A stretch of DNA of 64,000 nucleotides from Rhodococcus erythropolis NBRC 15567 (lineage in GTDB: Bacteria > Actinomycetota > Actinomycetes > Mycobacteriales > Mycobacteriaceae). This document shows, piece by piece, positions 35,613-45,201 of the stretch (position 1 is its first letter; every line of letters begins with the position of its first letter). Location: assembly GCF_001552595.1 (NCBI RefSeq), contig NZ_BCRM01000009.1, positions 124,001 through 188,000 on the forward strand. The letters run 5' to 3'. The notes under the pieces are model-generated. The model had not been told where the DNA came from, did no database searches, and worked only from the letters and a program-made list of their open reading frames with translations. A program made the position numbers and the translations under genes.

Positions 35613-36647
35613 ATGGCTGACACGGACGACGACGCACCGAGCTTTCTCGAGAAGCAACGAGCAGCGCGACCCTGGCTCGATCATCTGGTTCGCGCCGCAG
35701 GACGTTTCCAAGAGCAAAAGGGCGATTACTACGCTGCGGGAATCACGTACTTCAGTGTTCTCGCATTGATTCCGATCATGATGGTCGCGTTTGCAGTGGC
35801 CGGTTTCGTATTGGCCGGGCATCCCGAGTACCTGGAGTCGATTCAGGAGCAGATCACCAAGAGCATTCCGGGCAGCTTGGGTGACACCATCAACACGCTG
35901 ATCGATTCGGCTATCGACTCGCGCGCGAGCGTCGGAATCTTCGGTCTCCTGGGTGCCGCGTACGCGGGTCTCGGTTGGATGGCAAATGTTCGCGACGCGC
36001 TGACGGCGATGTGGGAGAGCAAGCGCGAGCCGAAGGGTTTCGTTCGTACCAAACTCGGTGACGCAGGGGCCCTCATCGGTCTGGCTCTCGCCATGGTCGT
36101 CTCACTGGGAATGTCGGCGCTGAGCAGCGGGCCGGTTGCGACTCAGATCGTGAAATGGCTCAACCTCGAGAACATCACCGGTGTCGGCGTGGGGCTCAGA
36201 GTCGTTTCACTGTTGCTCTCACTCCTGGCGACGTGGGCGGTGTTCCTGTGGGTGATTGCCCGGCTGCCGCGCGAGCCTGTCACGCTGCGCAGCGCCGCGC
36301 AGGCAGCGCTTATCGCCGCGGTCGTGTTCGAAATCTTCAAGCAGGTAGGTGCGATCTACCTCGCGGCCGTCACCAGTGGCCCGGCGGGCGTGGCATTCGG
36401 CCCGATCATCGGTTTGCTCGTGTTCGTGTTCACGGCGTCGAGGATGCTGCTGTTCTGCACGGCGTGGGCGGCGACGACAAAGGAAAGTATGGCTCTGGCC
36501 TTCGTTCCGCCGCCGGATCCGGCCGTGATCTCGCCGCGAATCGTTGTCAGTGACGGAGCTTCACCGTCTCGCGTGGCTGCGTTGATCGCCACGGGTGCGG
36601 TTGCCGGCCTGGGTCTTTCGGGCTTCATGCGCCGTCGGCCGCGCTAG
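35613..36647 (+). CDS. YihY/UPF0761 family inner membrane protein
   Basis: A 344-residue protein with about six hydrophobic segments and the family pattern KGDYYAAGITYFSVLALIPI near residue 45. The middle GIFGLLGAAYAGLGWMANVRDALTAMW and GPIIGLLVFVF toward the end are typical. The family was once called ribonuclease BN by error; its function is unknown, possibly envelope-related. GAGGGGG six bases upstream fixes the start at 35613 over an ATG at 35598. The stop overlaps the stop of the convergent carboxypeptidase gene within the sequence CTAG. Confidence 0.88.
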   Translation: MADTDDDAPSFLEKQRAARPWLDHLVRAAGRFQEQKGDYYAAGITYFSVLALIPIMMVAFAVAGFVLAGHPEYLESIQEQITKSIPGSLGDTINTLIDSAIDSRASVGIFGLLGAAYAGLGWMANVRDALTAMWESKREPKGFVRTKLGDAGALIGLALAMVVSLGMSALSSGPVATQIVKWLNLENITGVGVGLRVVSLLLSLLATWAVFLWVIARLPREPVTLRSAAQAALIAAVVFEIFKQVGAIYLAAVTSGPAGVAFGPIIGLLVFVFTASRMLLFCTAWAATTKESMALAFVPPPDPAVISPRIVVSDGASPSRVAALIATGAVAGLGLSGFMRRRPR

Positions 36648-37957
36648 CGCCTTCGACGGTTCAGAGCAACGGCTCCCGCCACCAGCGCGATCACCACAAC
36701 TCCGCCGACAGCACCGATGAGGATGCGGTCAGTGGTGTCCGACTCGGTGTCGGTAGCGGTGGGTGCTGCCGAGATCGAGCCTGGTGCAGCGGCAGACGGT
36801 GTGCGAGTGACATCGGGCGTGGCATCGTCGGTCGATCGGTCCGTCAACGAGCCGACGGTTGTGCTCGCGGGGAGTGCATATCCGTAGTCGAGTAGACGGG
36901 CAGCCTGCTCCCACGGACGGATCGGCTTGGCTTCGCCGCCCATCAATGTCACCAGTAGTTTCCGGCCGTTGCGCTCCGCAGCACCGACGTACGTGTGGCG
37001 GGCGTCGTCGGTGAAGCCGGTCTTGCCGCCCAATGCGCCGTCGTAGTTGTAGAGCAACTGATTGTCGTTCGCGAGAGTGAATCCGGGGCGATCCTGATCG
37101 TCAGGAATCGTGGGATCTTTCGGGAAGCCGGGAAACTCGACGGTTTCGGTATGGATCAGTCCGGCAAACGTCGGATTCTGGAGGGCTGTATGGAAAATTA
37201 CGGCCAGGTCGTACGGTGAGCTGCTCATCCCCGGGCCGTCGAGTCCGGATGGAGTTGCCGTGCGAGTGTCGAGGGCGCCGAGTTCGGCCGCGAGCGCGTT
37301 CATCTTCGACACGGCTGCAGCGTCACCGCCGAGTTGGCGGGCAAGAGCGTGCGCGGCATCGTTTCCCGACGCCATGACCAGACCCTGCATCAGTTGCCGG
37401 TTGGTGTACTTGCCGCCCTTGCCGATGCCGACAGCGCTACCTTCAGCGTCCGCATCTTCGGCAGTTGCGGTGATTTCGGTGTCGAGATCGAGTTCGTCGA
37501 GAGCGACGAGAGCCAACAGCATCTTGATGGTGCTGGCCGGTCGGTAGCGACCGTGCGGATCTTTCGCGGCGAGGACCTCACCGGTTTCGGCGTCCGCGAG
37601 TACCCATCCGGATGCCGCGATGTCGGCCGGGAGCGGGGGAGCGCCGTCAGGAAGTACGACGCCACACTCGCCGAGCTTGTCTCCACCGACGGGGCTTTCC
37701 GGAATCGGGACAGCAGTCGGGGCCGTGGATCCGGGCGCAGGTGCTTCGGAGAGATCGATCGCCGGCGCCGGGCTACTCGTGAACGGGCAGCTGTCGGTGT
37801 TGGGTGTTGTGAACGGTGCCTCGGTAGTGGTGGTGGGCGGCGGCGGGGCCGGTTGGGCGCCGGCCACTCCCGAGGTCCCTACGACACCGGTAAACGCAAT
37901 GCTCCCTGAGAGCACTGTTCCGGCCACTGCCACTGCACACTTTCGACGCCACATCAT
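36644..37957 (-). CDS. dacB1: D-alanyl-D-alanine carboxypeptidase (DacB1-like)
   Basis: Penicillin-binding protein of the S11 family that trims the terminal D-Ala of peptidoglycan stem peptides. The signal peptide MMWRRKCAVAVAGTVLSGSI ends near AGAQPA. A proline/threonine-rich segment follows, then the active-site serine in S-T-I-K (residues 142-145), the SGN triad in MASGNDAAHAL and the KTG box in GGKTGFTDDARHTY. A C-terminal membrane helix (ILIGAVGGVVVIALVAGAVA) with arginines anchors it outside. 437 aa from the ATG at 37957; the frame is open to 38044 but this adds a non-signal extension. The unusual long N-terminal linker is shared with actinobacterial homologues. Confidence 0.9.
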   Translation of the reverse strand: MMWRRKCAVAVAGTVLSGSIAFTGVVGTSGVAGAQPAPPPPTTTTEAPFTTPNTDSCPFTSSPAPAIDLSEAPAPGSTAPTAVPIPESPVGGDKLGECGVVLPDGAPPLPADIAASGWVLADAETGEVLAAKDPHGRYRPASTIKMLLALVALDELDLDTEITATAEDADAEGSAVGIGKGGKYTNRQLMQGLVMASGNDAAHALARQLGGDAAAVSKMNALAAELGALDTRTATPSGLDGPGMSSSPYDLAVIFHTALQNPTFAGLIHTETVEFPGFPKDPTIPDDQDRPGFTLANDNQLLYNYDGALGGKTGFTDDARHTYVGAAERNGRKLLVTLMGGEAKPIRPWEQAARLLDYGYALPASTTVGSLTDRSTDDATPDVTRTPSAAAPGSISAAPTATDTESDTTDRILIGAVGGVVVIALVAGAVALNRRRR

Positions 37958-38155
37958 CGATATACGAGGGTATGCGAACGTGAGGGAACGTCCGAATCGC
38001 CACGCAAGCAGAGGGATCGAAAACAGGCGATTCGGTTTGTACATCGGTCATAGTGGACGATCGCCGCTGATGAGTTCCACCACCACGCAGAGTCTGTAAC
38101 AGTGGGGTAGTCGACTACTCGAATGGCGCACACGCACTGACGACAGGGGATCGGT

Positions 38156-38728
38156 ATGGGCAAGATCGTGGTGACAGAATTCGTGTCTTTGGACATGGTT
38201 ATGGAAGCGCCCGGTGGCGAACCGGGCTATGCGCACACTGGATGGGTCTTTCCGTACCAGGAGGGCGATCAGATGAAGTTCAAACTCGACGAAACCCTCG
38301 CCGCGGACGTGCTTCTACTCGGTCGACGGACCTACGAGAGCTTCGCCGGTGCCTGGCCTGAGCGCGAAGACGACCAAGGCTTTGCGGACAAGATGAACGA
38401 GATGCCCAAGTACGTCGTCACGAGTTCGACGGAGCCGCTCGAATGGAACAACTCGACGGCGCTCGACGGTCCCATCGAGGAATCCGTTCCGAAGCTTAAG
38501 GAACAGATCGACGGCGAAATCCTGGTCGCGGGAAGTCGGACGCTCGTCCACGCGTTGTTGCTGGCCGGTCTGGTCGACGAGCTACGGCTGATGGTCTTCC
38601 CGGTCATTCTCGGGTCCGGCGGGAGAGTGTTCCCCGAATCGGCCGACAAGATCGACCTCGAGTTGAAGGACGATCGTCGGTACGAATCCGGAGTTCAGGT
38701 GCTGACGTACCACCCCACGGTCGCGTAG
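38156..38728 (+). CDS. RibD C-terminal/DHFR-like reductase family protein
   Basis: A 190-residue protein: KIVVTEFVSLDMVMEAPGG at the N-terminus, LLLGRRTYESFAGAWP (nucleotide-binding 'GRxTYE'), KYVVTSSTEPLEWNNS, ILVAGSRTLVHALLLAGLVDELRLMV and PVILGSGGRVF. This is the common YyaP/YwjB-like stand-alone form. It is likely an NADPH-dependent reductase with unknown substrate. CAGGGGATC upstream gives a modest ribosome site. It ends in a strong shared terminator facing mmsA. Confidence 0.82.
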   Translation: MGKIVVTEFVSLDMVMEAPGGEPGYAHTGWVFPYQEGDQMKFKLDETLAADVLLLGRRTYESFAGAWPEREDDQGFADKMNEMPKYVVTSSTEPLEWNNSTALDGPIEESVPKLKEQIDGEILVAGSRTLVHALLLAGLVDELRLMVFPVILGSGGRVFPESADKIDLELKDDRRYESGVQVLTYHPTVA

Positions 38729-38739
38729 ACCTCTCGAAA

Positions 38740-38782
38740 ACATCTGTGGCCGAGCCTCTTCGAGAGTCTCGGCCACAGATGT
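38740..38782. terminator. bidirectional terminator at the end of the iol operon
   Basis: ACATCTGTGGCCGAG and CTCGGCCACAGATGT form a perfect 15-bp stem with a 13-base loop. On the minus strand it is followed by TTTTC, which suits termination of the iol operon; it also lies just after the DHFR-like gene on the plus strand. Confidence 0.88.
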
Positions 38783-38789
38783 CTTGCGG

Positions 38790-40295
38790 CTAACTGTTTT
38801 CGGGGAAGCCGAGGTTGATGCCGCCGTGGCTGGGGTCGAGCCAGCGACTGGTGACGGCTTTACCTCGCGTGAAGAAATGAACACCTTCTGTCCCGTGAGC
38901 GTGGGTGTCACCGAAGAGGCTGTTCTTCCAGCCGCCGAAGCTGTAGTAGGCCATGGGAACCGGGATGGGGACGTTGATGCCGATCATGCCGACCTCCACC
39001 TCGTTCTGGAAGCGTCGGGCAGCGCCGCCGTCGTTGGTGAAGATGGCGGTGCCGTTTCCGTACGGGTTGTTGTTGATCAGTTCGAGGGCTTGGTCGTAGG
39101 TATCGACGCGCACGACGGAGAGAACAGGCCCGAAGATTTCGTCGGTGTAGATCGACATGTCGGTGGTGACGTGGTCGATGAGGGTGGGTCCAAGCCAGAA
39201 GCCGTCCGGTCCACCATCGGCCTGGACTGTACGTCCGTCGACCACGATGGTGGCGCCGTCCTTCTCGCCTGCATCGACGTATGAGGCGACCTTGTCGCGG
39301 TGGGCCTTGGTGACGAGCGGACCCATGTCGGAGTTCTTGGTGCCGTCACCGGTGACGAGGGGAGTGGTCCGCTCGACGATCTTGGCGACCAGTTCGTCGG
39401 CGATGTCGCCGACTGCGACCAGGGCGGAGATCGCCATGCATCGTTCGCCCGCGGAGCCGAATCCCGCGTTGACCATTGCGTCGGCGGCGAGGTCGAGGTC
39501 GGCGTCCGGCAGAACGATGGCGTGGTTCTTGGCGCCGCCGAGTGCTTGCACGCGTTTGCCGTTGGCGGTGCCGGTGGCATAGACGTACTGGGCGATGGGG
39601 GTGGATCCGACAAACGAAATCGCTTTGACTGCTTTGTTTTCCAGAAGTTCGTCGACGGCGAGCTTGTCACCTTGGAGGACGTTGAAGACGCCGGGGGGCA
39701 GACCGGCTTCGGCCCAGAGTTCGGCGAGCCAGATCGCCGCGGTGGGGTCCTTCTCCGAGGGTTTGAGAATCACGGTGTTCCCGGCGGCGATGGCGACCGG
39801 GAAGAACCACATCGGGACCATCGCGGGAAAGTTGAAGGGGGAGATGATGCCTACGGGGCCGAGGGGTTGGCGGATGGAGTAGACGTCGACCTTGGTCGAT
39901 GCATTCTCGGTGTATCCGCCCTTGAGGAGATGCGCTATTCCGCAGGCGAATTCGACTACTTCTTGTCCGCGGCTGATTTCGCCGAGGGCGTCGGAGAGAA
40001 CCTTGCCGTGCTCGGCTGTGATGATCTCGGCGAGTTCACCTTTGCGAGCGTTGAGGAGTTCGCGGAAGCTGAACAGTATCTGTGTGCGCCGGGCCAGGGA
40101 GGTGTCACGCCAGGCGGGGAAGGCCGCCGCAGCAGCGTCGATGACGGTGCGAGCGTCCTCGAGGTTCGCCAGGGCGAGTCGGCCGGTGATCTGTCCGGTG
40201 GCGGGGTTGGTGACGGGGGCGGTGTTCTCGGATGTTCCGGCGAACGACTTGCCGTCCAACCAGTGCGCGATGACTCGAGTATCAGTGCTGGTCAT
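38790..40295 (-). CDS. mmsA: (methyl)malonate-semialdehyde dehydrogenase (CoA-acylating)
   Basis: CoA-dependent aldehyde dehydrogenase (also called IolA) that converts malonate semialdehyde, the end product of the inositol pathway, to acetyl-CoA. The fold signatures are SPFNFPAMVPMWFFPVAIAAGNT, FVGSTPIAQYVY, the catalytic cysteine in GSAGERCMAIS, and EIFGPVLSVVR. GERCMA is diagnostic of the CoA-acylating subgroup. Length 501 aa. It is the last gene of the iol operon, 24 bases after iolH, and is followed by a strong terminator. Confidence 0.93.
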   Translation of the reverse strand: MTSTDTRVIAHWLDGKSFAGTSENTAPVTNPATGQITGRLALANLEDARTVIDAAAAAFPAWRDTSLARRTQILFSFRELLNARKGELAEIITAEHGKVLSDALGEISRGQEVVEFACGIAHLLKGGYTENASTKVDVYSIRQPLGPVGIISPFNFPAMVPMWFFPVAIAAGNTVILKPSEKDPTAAIWLAELWAEAGLPPGVFNVLQGDKLAVDELLENKAVKAISFVGSTPIAQYVYATGTANGKRVQALGGAKNHAIVLPDADLDLAADAMVNAGFGSAGERCMAISALVAVGDIADELVAKIVERTTPLVTGDGTKNSDMGPLVTKAHRDKVASYVDAGEKDGATIVVDGRTVQADGGPDGFWLGPTLIDHVTTDMSIYTDEIFGPVLSVVRVDTYDQALELINNNPYGNGTAIFTNDGGAARRFQNEVEVGMIGINVPIPVPMAYYSFGGWKNSLFGDTHAHGTEGVHFFTRGKAVTSRWLDPSHGGINLGFPENS

Positions 40296-40319
40296 GGTAT
40301 TTCCTAGTGGTCTGGTGGC

Positions 40320-41204
40320 TCAGGAGTTCGGGGAGGTGTACTTGGCGACATAGTCGTTCATCGTCTCGCGCTGGTACCGGGAAACCTCGTGTGCGTTTTC
40401 GTTCTCGGCGAAGACGCTCGACACCATCACGGTGTTGTCACGATCGTAGAAGCCGAGTTTGCCGAGGCCGCCGAAGAATTCGTCCCAGTTGACGTCTCCG
40501 TCCCCGATTTTGAGGTGTTGATGCACTCGAACGGCATTGCCTGGCGGATTGGTGATGTAGCGAAGTCCGTGGGAACGGTGATGATCCATGGTGTCTGCCA
40601 CATGTACGAGACGGACCATGTCGCCGGCGGCCTCCATGATGGCGGGAAGGTCCCCACCCATGTGGAATTGGTGGCACGCCACGATCACCATGCCGAGGTT
40701 CTTGGAGTTCACGCCACGGATCGTGCGGATCGCGGCAAGTCCGTCTTCGGCAAAATCGTCCGGGTGCGGGTCGATCAGGACGTCGATCCCCTCGCGTTCG
40801 ATGATCGGAAGCAGTTCCTCCATCGAACGATAGAACGCACGCTCGGACTCTTCGGCTTTCTCGGGGCGGCCGGAGAATTCGGTGTTCATGACGTTGACAC
40901 CGAGATCGACCGTGATCTGGATGGCCCGCTTCCAGTAACGCACTGCTGCTTCGCGAGCGTCCTCGTCCGGGCCGGACCACCGAAGGACCGGGAGCACCGA
41001 CGCGATGCCGACTCCCGCACTTGCGCAGGCCTTCCGGAACTCGGCGACGAGCGCGTCGTCGGCTTTCGGGTGATTGAAGAACGGGATCATGTCGACGTGC
41101 GGTGTGAGCTGCAGGTACTCGTACCCGAGATCGGCAACAACTCGGGGAAGCTCCAGCAGCGAGTAATCGTGATGGAACGGTGTGGGATCGAGAGCGACCT
41201 TCAT
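40320..41204 (-). CDS. iolH: inositol catabolism protein IolH (TIM-barrel)
   Basis: A 294-residue xylose-isomerase-like TIM barrel. MKVALDPTPFHHDYSLLELP and DLGYEYLQLTPHVDMIPFF, the mid-protein AAVRYWKRAIQITVDLG and MEELLPIIEREGIDVLIDPHPDDF follow the IolH pattern closely. Its reaction is not firmly established; an isomerase or epimerase step on an inositol-derived intermediate is assumed. The ATG at 41204 is chosen because the family starts at M-K-x-A-L-D-P; the frame is open 58 codons upstream, but these overlap iolG. Two bases separate it from iolG. Confidence 0.88.
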   Translation of the reverse strand: MKVALDPTPFHHDYSLLELPRVVADLGYEYLQLTPHVDMIPFFNHPKADDALVAEFRKACASAGVGIASVLPVLRWSGPDEDAREAAVRYWKRAIQITVDLGVNVMNTEFSGRPEKAEESERAFYRSMEELLPIIEREGIDVLIDPHPDDFAEDGLAAIRTIRGVNSKNLGMVIVACHQFHMGGDLPAIMEAAGDMVRLVHVADTMDHHRSHGLRYITNPPGNAVRVHQHLKIGDGDVNWDEFFGGLGKLGFYDRDNTVMVSSVFAENENAHEVSRYQRETMNDYVAKYTSPNS

Positions 41205-41206
41205 CG

Positions 41207-42247
41207 CTACACTCCGGCCACAGAGTCGCGCGCAACCATGTCCACGACGACGCGTTGACCCGTCTCCAGAGACTTCACGCCAGCGGCGCAGACAGCGGCC
41301 GCGGCGTACCCGTCCCAGGCACCAGGTCCGTCGATGTAGTTGCCGGTGCCGGCGCCCGTCTTCACCGCCTTGATCCACCGGGCGAACTCGGTGTCGTATG
41401 CCTGCCCGAAGCGTTCGCGGAATCCTGGGGTGATCTGCCCACCCCAGTTGCCGGGCTTGGTCTTTCGGATCAGTCCCACGTCGAGTCCGATCATCGCGCT
41501 TCCGAGTTCGCCGACAACTTCGGTGCGCACCTCGTAGGCAACTCCGGTGGTGACAAACACCTCGGCGTCGACGTGTCTACCGGACTCGGTCTCGAATATA
41601 GCGATCTGTGGGTCTTGAATGCCCTCGGGAGCAAGCGAATTCGCAGACGGCCGAATTATCTGCACCGAGGTGATCTCTTCGTCGAGCAGGAATCGCGTCA
41701 CGTCGACCTCGTGGACGAGTGAGTCCTTGACGATCATCGCGCTGTCGAAGCCGTTCGGAACCGCAGGATTGCGGTGCGCGCAGTGCACAACGAGAGGGCG
41801 ACCGAGATCACCGCTGTCGATCAAATCCTTGAGCTGGGTGTATTCGTGGTCGAACCGGCGCATGAAACCGACCTGGATCAGTTTCTTTCCCAGCGCTGCT
41901 TCGGCTTTGACGATCGCCAGCGAACTGTCCGCGTCGGTGGTCAGCGGCTTCTCGCAGAGAACCGGCTTGCCTGCTTCGAGGCAGGCAAGTACCTGCTTCT
42001 CATGGGTCGGGCCCGGGGTTGCGAGCACAACGGCGTCGACGTCCTCGGCTGCGATGGCATCGAACGGATCGACGACGACGCGTGCCCCCGGCGTCAATGC
42101 TGCGATTTCCTCGGCGCGGGCAAGAGAGTAGTCGTTGACGACAGTGACTCGGGCACCGCCGATTTTGTTGGTGATGCGGTCGACGTGATCGGCCCCCATG
42201 ATGCCGACGCCGAGCACTGCGATCCGGAGATCCTGGTTGTCAGACAT
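41207..42247 (-). CDS. iolG: myo-inositol 2-dehydrogenase IolG
   Basis: Gfo/Idh/MocA NAD-dependent dehydrogenase that oxidises myo-inositol to 2-keto-myo-inositol, the entry step. It has the Rossmann motif AVLGVGIMGADHVDRI, the E-K-P motif in VLCEKPLTT with the catalytic lysine, GFMRRFDHEYTQLKDLI, and HEVDVTRFLLDEEITSVQ with the active-site histidine. 346 aa. The start at 42247 is the conventional MSDNQDLRIAVLGVG. It lies in the iol operon between iolE and iolH, so its assignment as the main inositol dehydrogenase is strong. Five other members of the same family follow elsewhere in the window. Confidence 0.92.
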   Translation of the reverse strand: MSDNQDLRIAVLGVGIMGADHVDRITNKIGGARVTVVNDYSLARAEEIAALTPGARVVVDPFDAIAAEDVDAVVLATPGPTHEKQVLACLEAGKPVLCEKPLTTDADSSLAIVKAEAALGKKLIQVGFMRRFDHEYTQLKDLIDSGDLGRPLVVHCAHRNPAVPNGFDSAMIVKDSLVHEVDVTRFLLDEEITSVQIIRPSANSLAPEGIQDPQIAIFETESGRHVDAEVFVTTGVAYEVRTEVVGELGSAMIGLDVGLIRKTKPGNWGGQITPGFRERFGQAYDTEFARWIKAVKTGAGTGNYIDGPGAWDGYAAAAVCAAGVKSLETGQRVVVDMVARDSVAGV

Positions 42248-42273
42248 GCGGTGGTACTCCTCGATTGTGTTGC

Positions 42274-43179
42274 TCAGCTGAAACGGACGGCGGGGACGCC
42301 ACAGGTGGACAGGTATTTCTGAGTGCGCTGTGCGATGGGCAGCGGTGTGTCGGGATGGCAGGGATACATGTCCTGCTCGACGATCGCGAACACGTCGATG
42401 CCGAGCTTCTCGATGGCCTCCAGAAGCGGCGGCATGTCCGGGATTCCACGCGGTGGTTCGATCATCGCGCCGAGTTTGACGGCTTCGCCGAACGGCAGGT
42501 CCTCCGCCTCCACCTTGGCGACGATCGCCGGATCCACCTGCTTGAGGTGCAGGTACCCGATGCGCTCCGGATGCTTGTTGATGATGGCGAGATTGTCGCC
42601 GCCGCAGTAGCTGATGTGGCCGGTATCGAGGCACAGGTTCACGAAACGCTCGTCTGTACCTTCGAGGAACTTGTAGACGTTGTCCTCGATATCGACATGG
42701 CTGTCGGCATGAGGGTGGTACTGCGCCATGACGCCGTACTCCTCGAGCATCGCCTTGCCGAGAGCGTTCATGCCGTCGGTCTTCTTGCGCCACTGCTCGG
42801 GAGTCAGATTTCGATCCTCGAGTACCACTCCGGTGGAAGGATCGCGCCACATCTCGGGTATGACCACTACGTGCTTGCCGCCGACGGCTGCGGTCAACTT
42901 GGCGACGTCCTTGATCTGATTCCAGACGGCATCCCAGGAATCGTCCTGGTGCAGGTGTTCGAAAACGGTACCGGCCGAAAGCTTGAGGCCGCGTGCTCCG
43001 AGTTCGTCAGTCAGCTTGGCTGGATCGGTCGGAAGGTATCCGAACGGACCGAGTTCGATCCATTCATATCCCGACGCGGACACCTCGTCGAGGAATCGCG
43101 TGTACGGGGTCTGCTGAGGGTCGTCCGGAAACCACACACCCCAGGAGTCGGGGGCTGATCCGACGCGAATCGCGCTCAT
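42274..43179 (-). CDS. iolE: myo-inosose-2 dehydratase IolE-like
   Basis: A 301-residue TIM-barrel enzyme of the sugar-phosphate isomerase/epimerase family. VGSAPDSWGVWFPDDPQQTP opens the protein. YHPHADSHVDIEDNVYKFLEG, LCLDTGHISYCGGDNLAII and YLHLKQVDPAIVAKV contribute the metal-binding His, Asp and Glu. In the pathway it would remove water from 2-keto-myo-inositol to give the trione substrate of iolD. The APDSWGVWF opening is the actinobacterial variant and differs from Bacillus IolE, so the assignment depends partly on the operon, which otherwise would lack this step. Confidence 0.85.
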   Translation of the reverse strand: MSAIRVGSAPDSWGVWFPDDPQQTPYTRFLDEVSASGYEWIELGPFGYLPTDPAKLTDELGARGLKLSAGTVFEHLHQDDSWDAVWNQIKDVAKLTAAVGGKHVVVIPEMWRDPSTGVVLEDRNLTPEQWRKKTDGMNALGKAMLEEYGVMAQYHPHADSHVDIEDNVYKFLEGTDERFVNLCLDTGHISYCGGDNLAIINKHPERIGYLHLKQVDPAIVAKVEAEDLPFGEAVKLGAMIEPPRGIPDMPPLLEAIEKLGIDVFAIVEQDMYPCHPDTPLPIAQRTQKYLSTCGVPAVRFS

Positions 43180-43231
43180 GTCTAGATTCCTTTCGCGGGC
43201 AGGCTTTTTGGGGTGTGGCTGTGCGGAATTC

Positions 43232-45196
43232 TCATTCGGATGGACGTAGATACGGTCGCTGGATCTTCTTCCAGGACTCGTAGGTTGTCCGGGCGTTCTT
43301 GGTCGATTCCAGTTCGGAAGTAGCTGATACCGGTACGTCCCACCATGATTCGCTGTCCGGGGCGCCGATCAGCGGATCGGTTTCGACGTGGATGACCGTG
43401 CTGGTGTCGCTTGCTTTGGCGACTTTGATCGCGTCGGCGAACTCGGCGGCGGTGTTGGCGCGGATGACGTCGACACCGAGGCTGGCGGCGTTCGCGGCCA
43501 GATCGACCGGGAGAACACCTCCGTCGAGACGTCCGTCATTCGAGCGGTAGCGGTACTGCGTGCCGAAGCGCTGGGAACCCAACGACTCGGATAGCGAACC
43601 GATGGAGGCAAATCCGTGATTCTGCACCAGGACGACGATGACCTTGAGGCGTTCCTGTACGGCGGTGACCAATTCGGTGGCCATCATCAGATAGGAACCG
43701 TCGCCGACCATCACGAACACGTCGCGATCGGGGCACGCCATGCGGACGCCTAGACCGCCGGCAACTTCGTATCCCATGCACGAGTACCCGTATTCGACGT
43801 GATACCCCTTGGGATCACGGGTTCGCCACAGCTTGTGGAGGTCACCCGGCATGGACCCGGCAGCGCACACCACGACGTCACGTGGATCGGACAGAGTGTT
43901 GACCAGGCCGATCACCTGATTCTGATTCAGTGACCCGTCGGCAGCGGGTTCGGCTGGGTTGTAGACGGATTCGACGATCGCATCCCAATCGCGAGCGAGT
44001 TCACCGATCCTGGACGCGTATTCGTCGTCCACCCGGTAGTCGTTCAGTGCGATCGCCAGCGCGTCGAGTGCCTCACGTGCGTCGGCGACCACGCTGACTC
44101 CGCCCTGCTTCACGGAGTCCAGTGAAGCGACGTTGATGTTGACGAAGCGAACGTCGGGATTGGTGAATGCGGTGCGGGACGCGCTCGTGAAATCGCTGTA
44201 CCGCGTGCCGATTCCGATGACGACGTCCGCCTCGGTGGCCAGTGCGTTTGCAGCCGTAGTGCCGGTGGACCCCACCGCCCCGACGGATTGTGGATGGTCG
44301 TAGACCAATGAACCCTTGCCGGCCTGGCTCTGCCCCACGGGGATTCCGGTCTGCGCGCAGAACGCTGCCAGAGAGTCGGTGGCCTGGCTGTAGATCACGC
44401 CGCCGCCGGCGACGATCAGTGGCTTGCGAGCCGAGCGGATGATCGCGGCGGCGCGTTCGATCACCGATCGCTCGGGGAGCGGGCGGGCCACGTGCCACAC
44501 CCGTTCGGCGAAGAAGGACTCGGGCCAGTCGAAAGCCTCGGCCTGCACGTCCTGCGGGATGGCGATGGTCACTGCGCCGGTCTCGACGGGATCAGTGAGA
44601 ACGCGCATCCCGGCGAGCAGAGCGCTCGGCAACTGCTCCGGGCGCCATACCCGATCGAAGTATCGTGAGACCGGTTTGAAAGCGTCGTTGACCGTGACGT
44701 CGCCGCTCGACGGGAGTTCGAGTTCCTGTAAGACGGGGGCACTGGCGCGGGTCGCGAAAGTGTCTGCGGGAAGGAGTAATACAGGTAGACGGTTGATGGT
44801 GGCCAGTGCCGCGCCGGTGATCATATTGGTGGCGCCGGGGCCGACGCTGGACGAGACTGCCCACGTCTGCAGGCGGTCCTTCATGCGGGCGTGCGCGACA
44901 GCCGAGTGCACCATCGCCTGTTCATTGCGGCCGAGCACGTAGGGGAGTGTCGGCTCACGGCCGGCGTCGAGATCCTGGATCTCGGCCTGCAAGAGTGCCT
45001 GCCCCAGTCCGGCGACGTTGCCGTGCCCGAAGATTCCGAAGCAGCCGGCAAACAGCTTGGTGCGCTGGCCGTCGCGTTCGGTGTACTGGTTGGCGAGGAA
45101 GCGGACGACAGCTTGAGAAACGGTGAGGTATGCGGTCGGCTCGTCGCGAGGTAGACGATTGCCGGTTGCGTTGTTGGTGGGTGCCACAGCTTTCAC
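43232..45196 (-). CDS. iolD: 3D-(3,5/4)-trihydroxycyclohexane-1,2-dione acylhydrolase IolD
   Basis: Thiamine-diphosphate enzyme that opens the cyclohexane ring to 5-deoxyglucuronate, the key step of the pathway. The N-terminus TVSQAVVRFLANQYTERDG and CFGIFGHGNVAGLGQALLQ are IolD hallmarks that set it apart from acetolactate synthase. The ThDP-binding segment is VFVMVGDGSYLMMATEL (GDG...), and DTFATRASAPVLQELE lies in the first third. 654 aa. The start is GTG with a weak ribosome site, five bases after the iolB stop, so it probably relies on translational coupling. Middle gene of the iol operon. Confidence 0.94.
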   Translation of the reverse strand: MKAVAPTNNATGNRLPRDEPTAYLTVSQAVVRFLANQYTERDGQRTKLFAGCFGIFGHGNVAGLGQALLQAEIQDLDAGREPTLPYVLGRNEQAMVHSAVAHARMKDRLQTWAVSSSVGPGATNMITGAALATINRLPVLLLPADTFATRASAPVLQELELPSSGDVTVNDAFKPVSRYFDRVWRPEQLPSALLAGMRVLTDPVETGAVTIAIPQDVQAEAFDWPESFFAERVWHVARPLPERSVIERAAAIIRSARKPLIVAGGGVIYSQATDSLAAFCAQTGIPVGQSQAGKGSLVYDHPQSVGAVGSTGTTAANALATEADVVIGIGTRYSDFTSASRTAFTNPDVRFVNINVASLDSVKQGGVSVVADAREALDALAIALNDYRVDDEYASRIGELARDWDAIVESVYNPAEPAADGSLNQNQVIGLVNTLSDPRDVVVCAAGSMPGDLHKLWRTRDPKGYHVEYGYSCMGYEVAGGLGVRMACPDRDVFVMVGDGSYLMMATELVTAVQERLKVIVVLVQNHGFASIGSLSESLGSQRFGTQYRYRSNDGRLDGGVLPVDLAANAASLGVDVIRANTAAEFADAIKVAKASDTSTVIHVETDPLIGAPDSESWWDVPVSATSELESTKNARTTYESWKKIQRPYLRPSE

Positions 45197-45201
45197 TTCC
45201 G

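Noticed and set aside
42248..42850. N-terminal extension of iolG by about 200 residues
   Set aside because: The extra residues are arginine-rich frame-shadow of iolE; the family start MSDNQDLRIAVLGVG is at 42247 in an otherwise normal operon.
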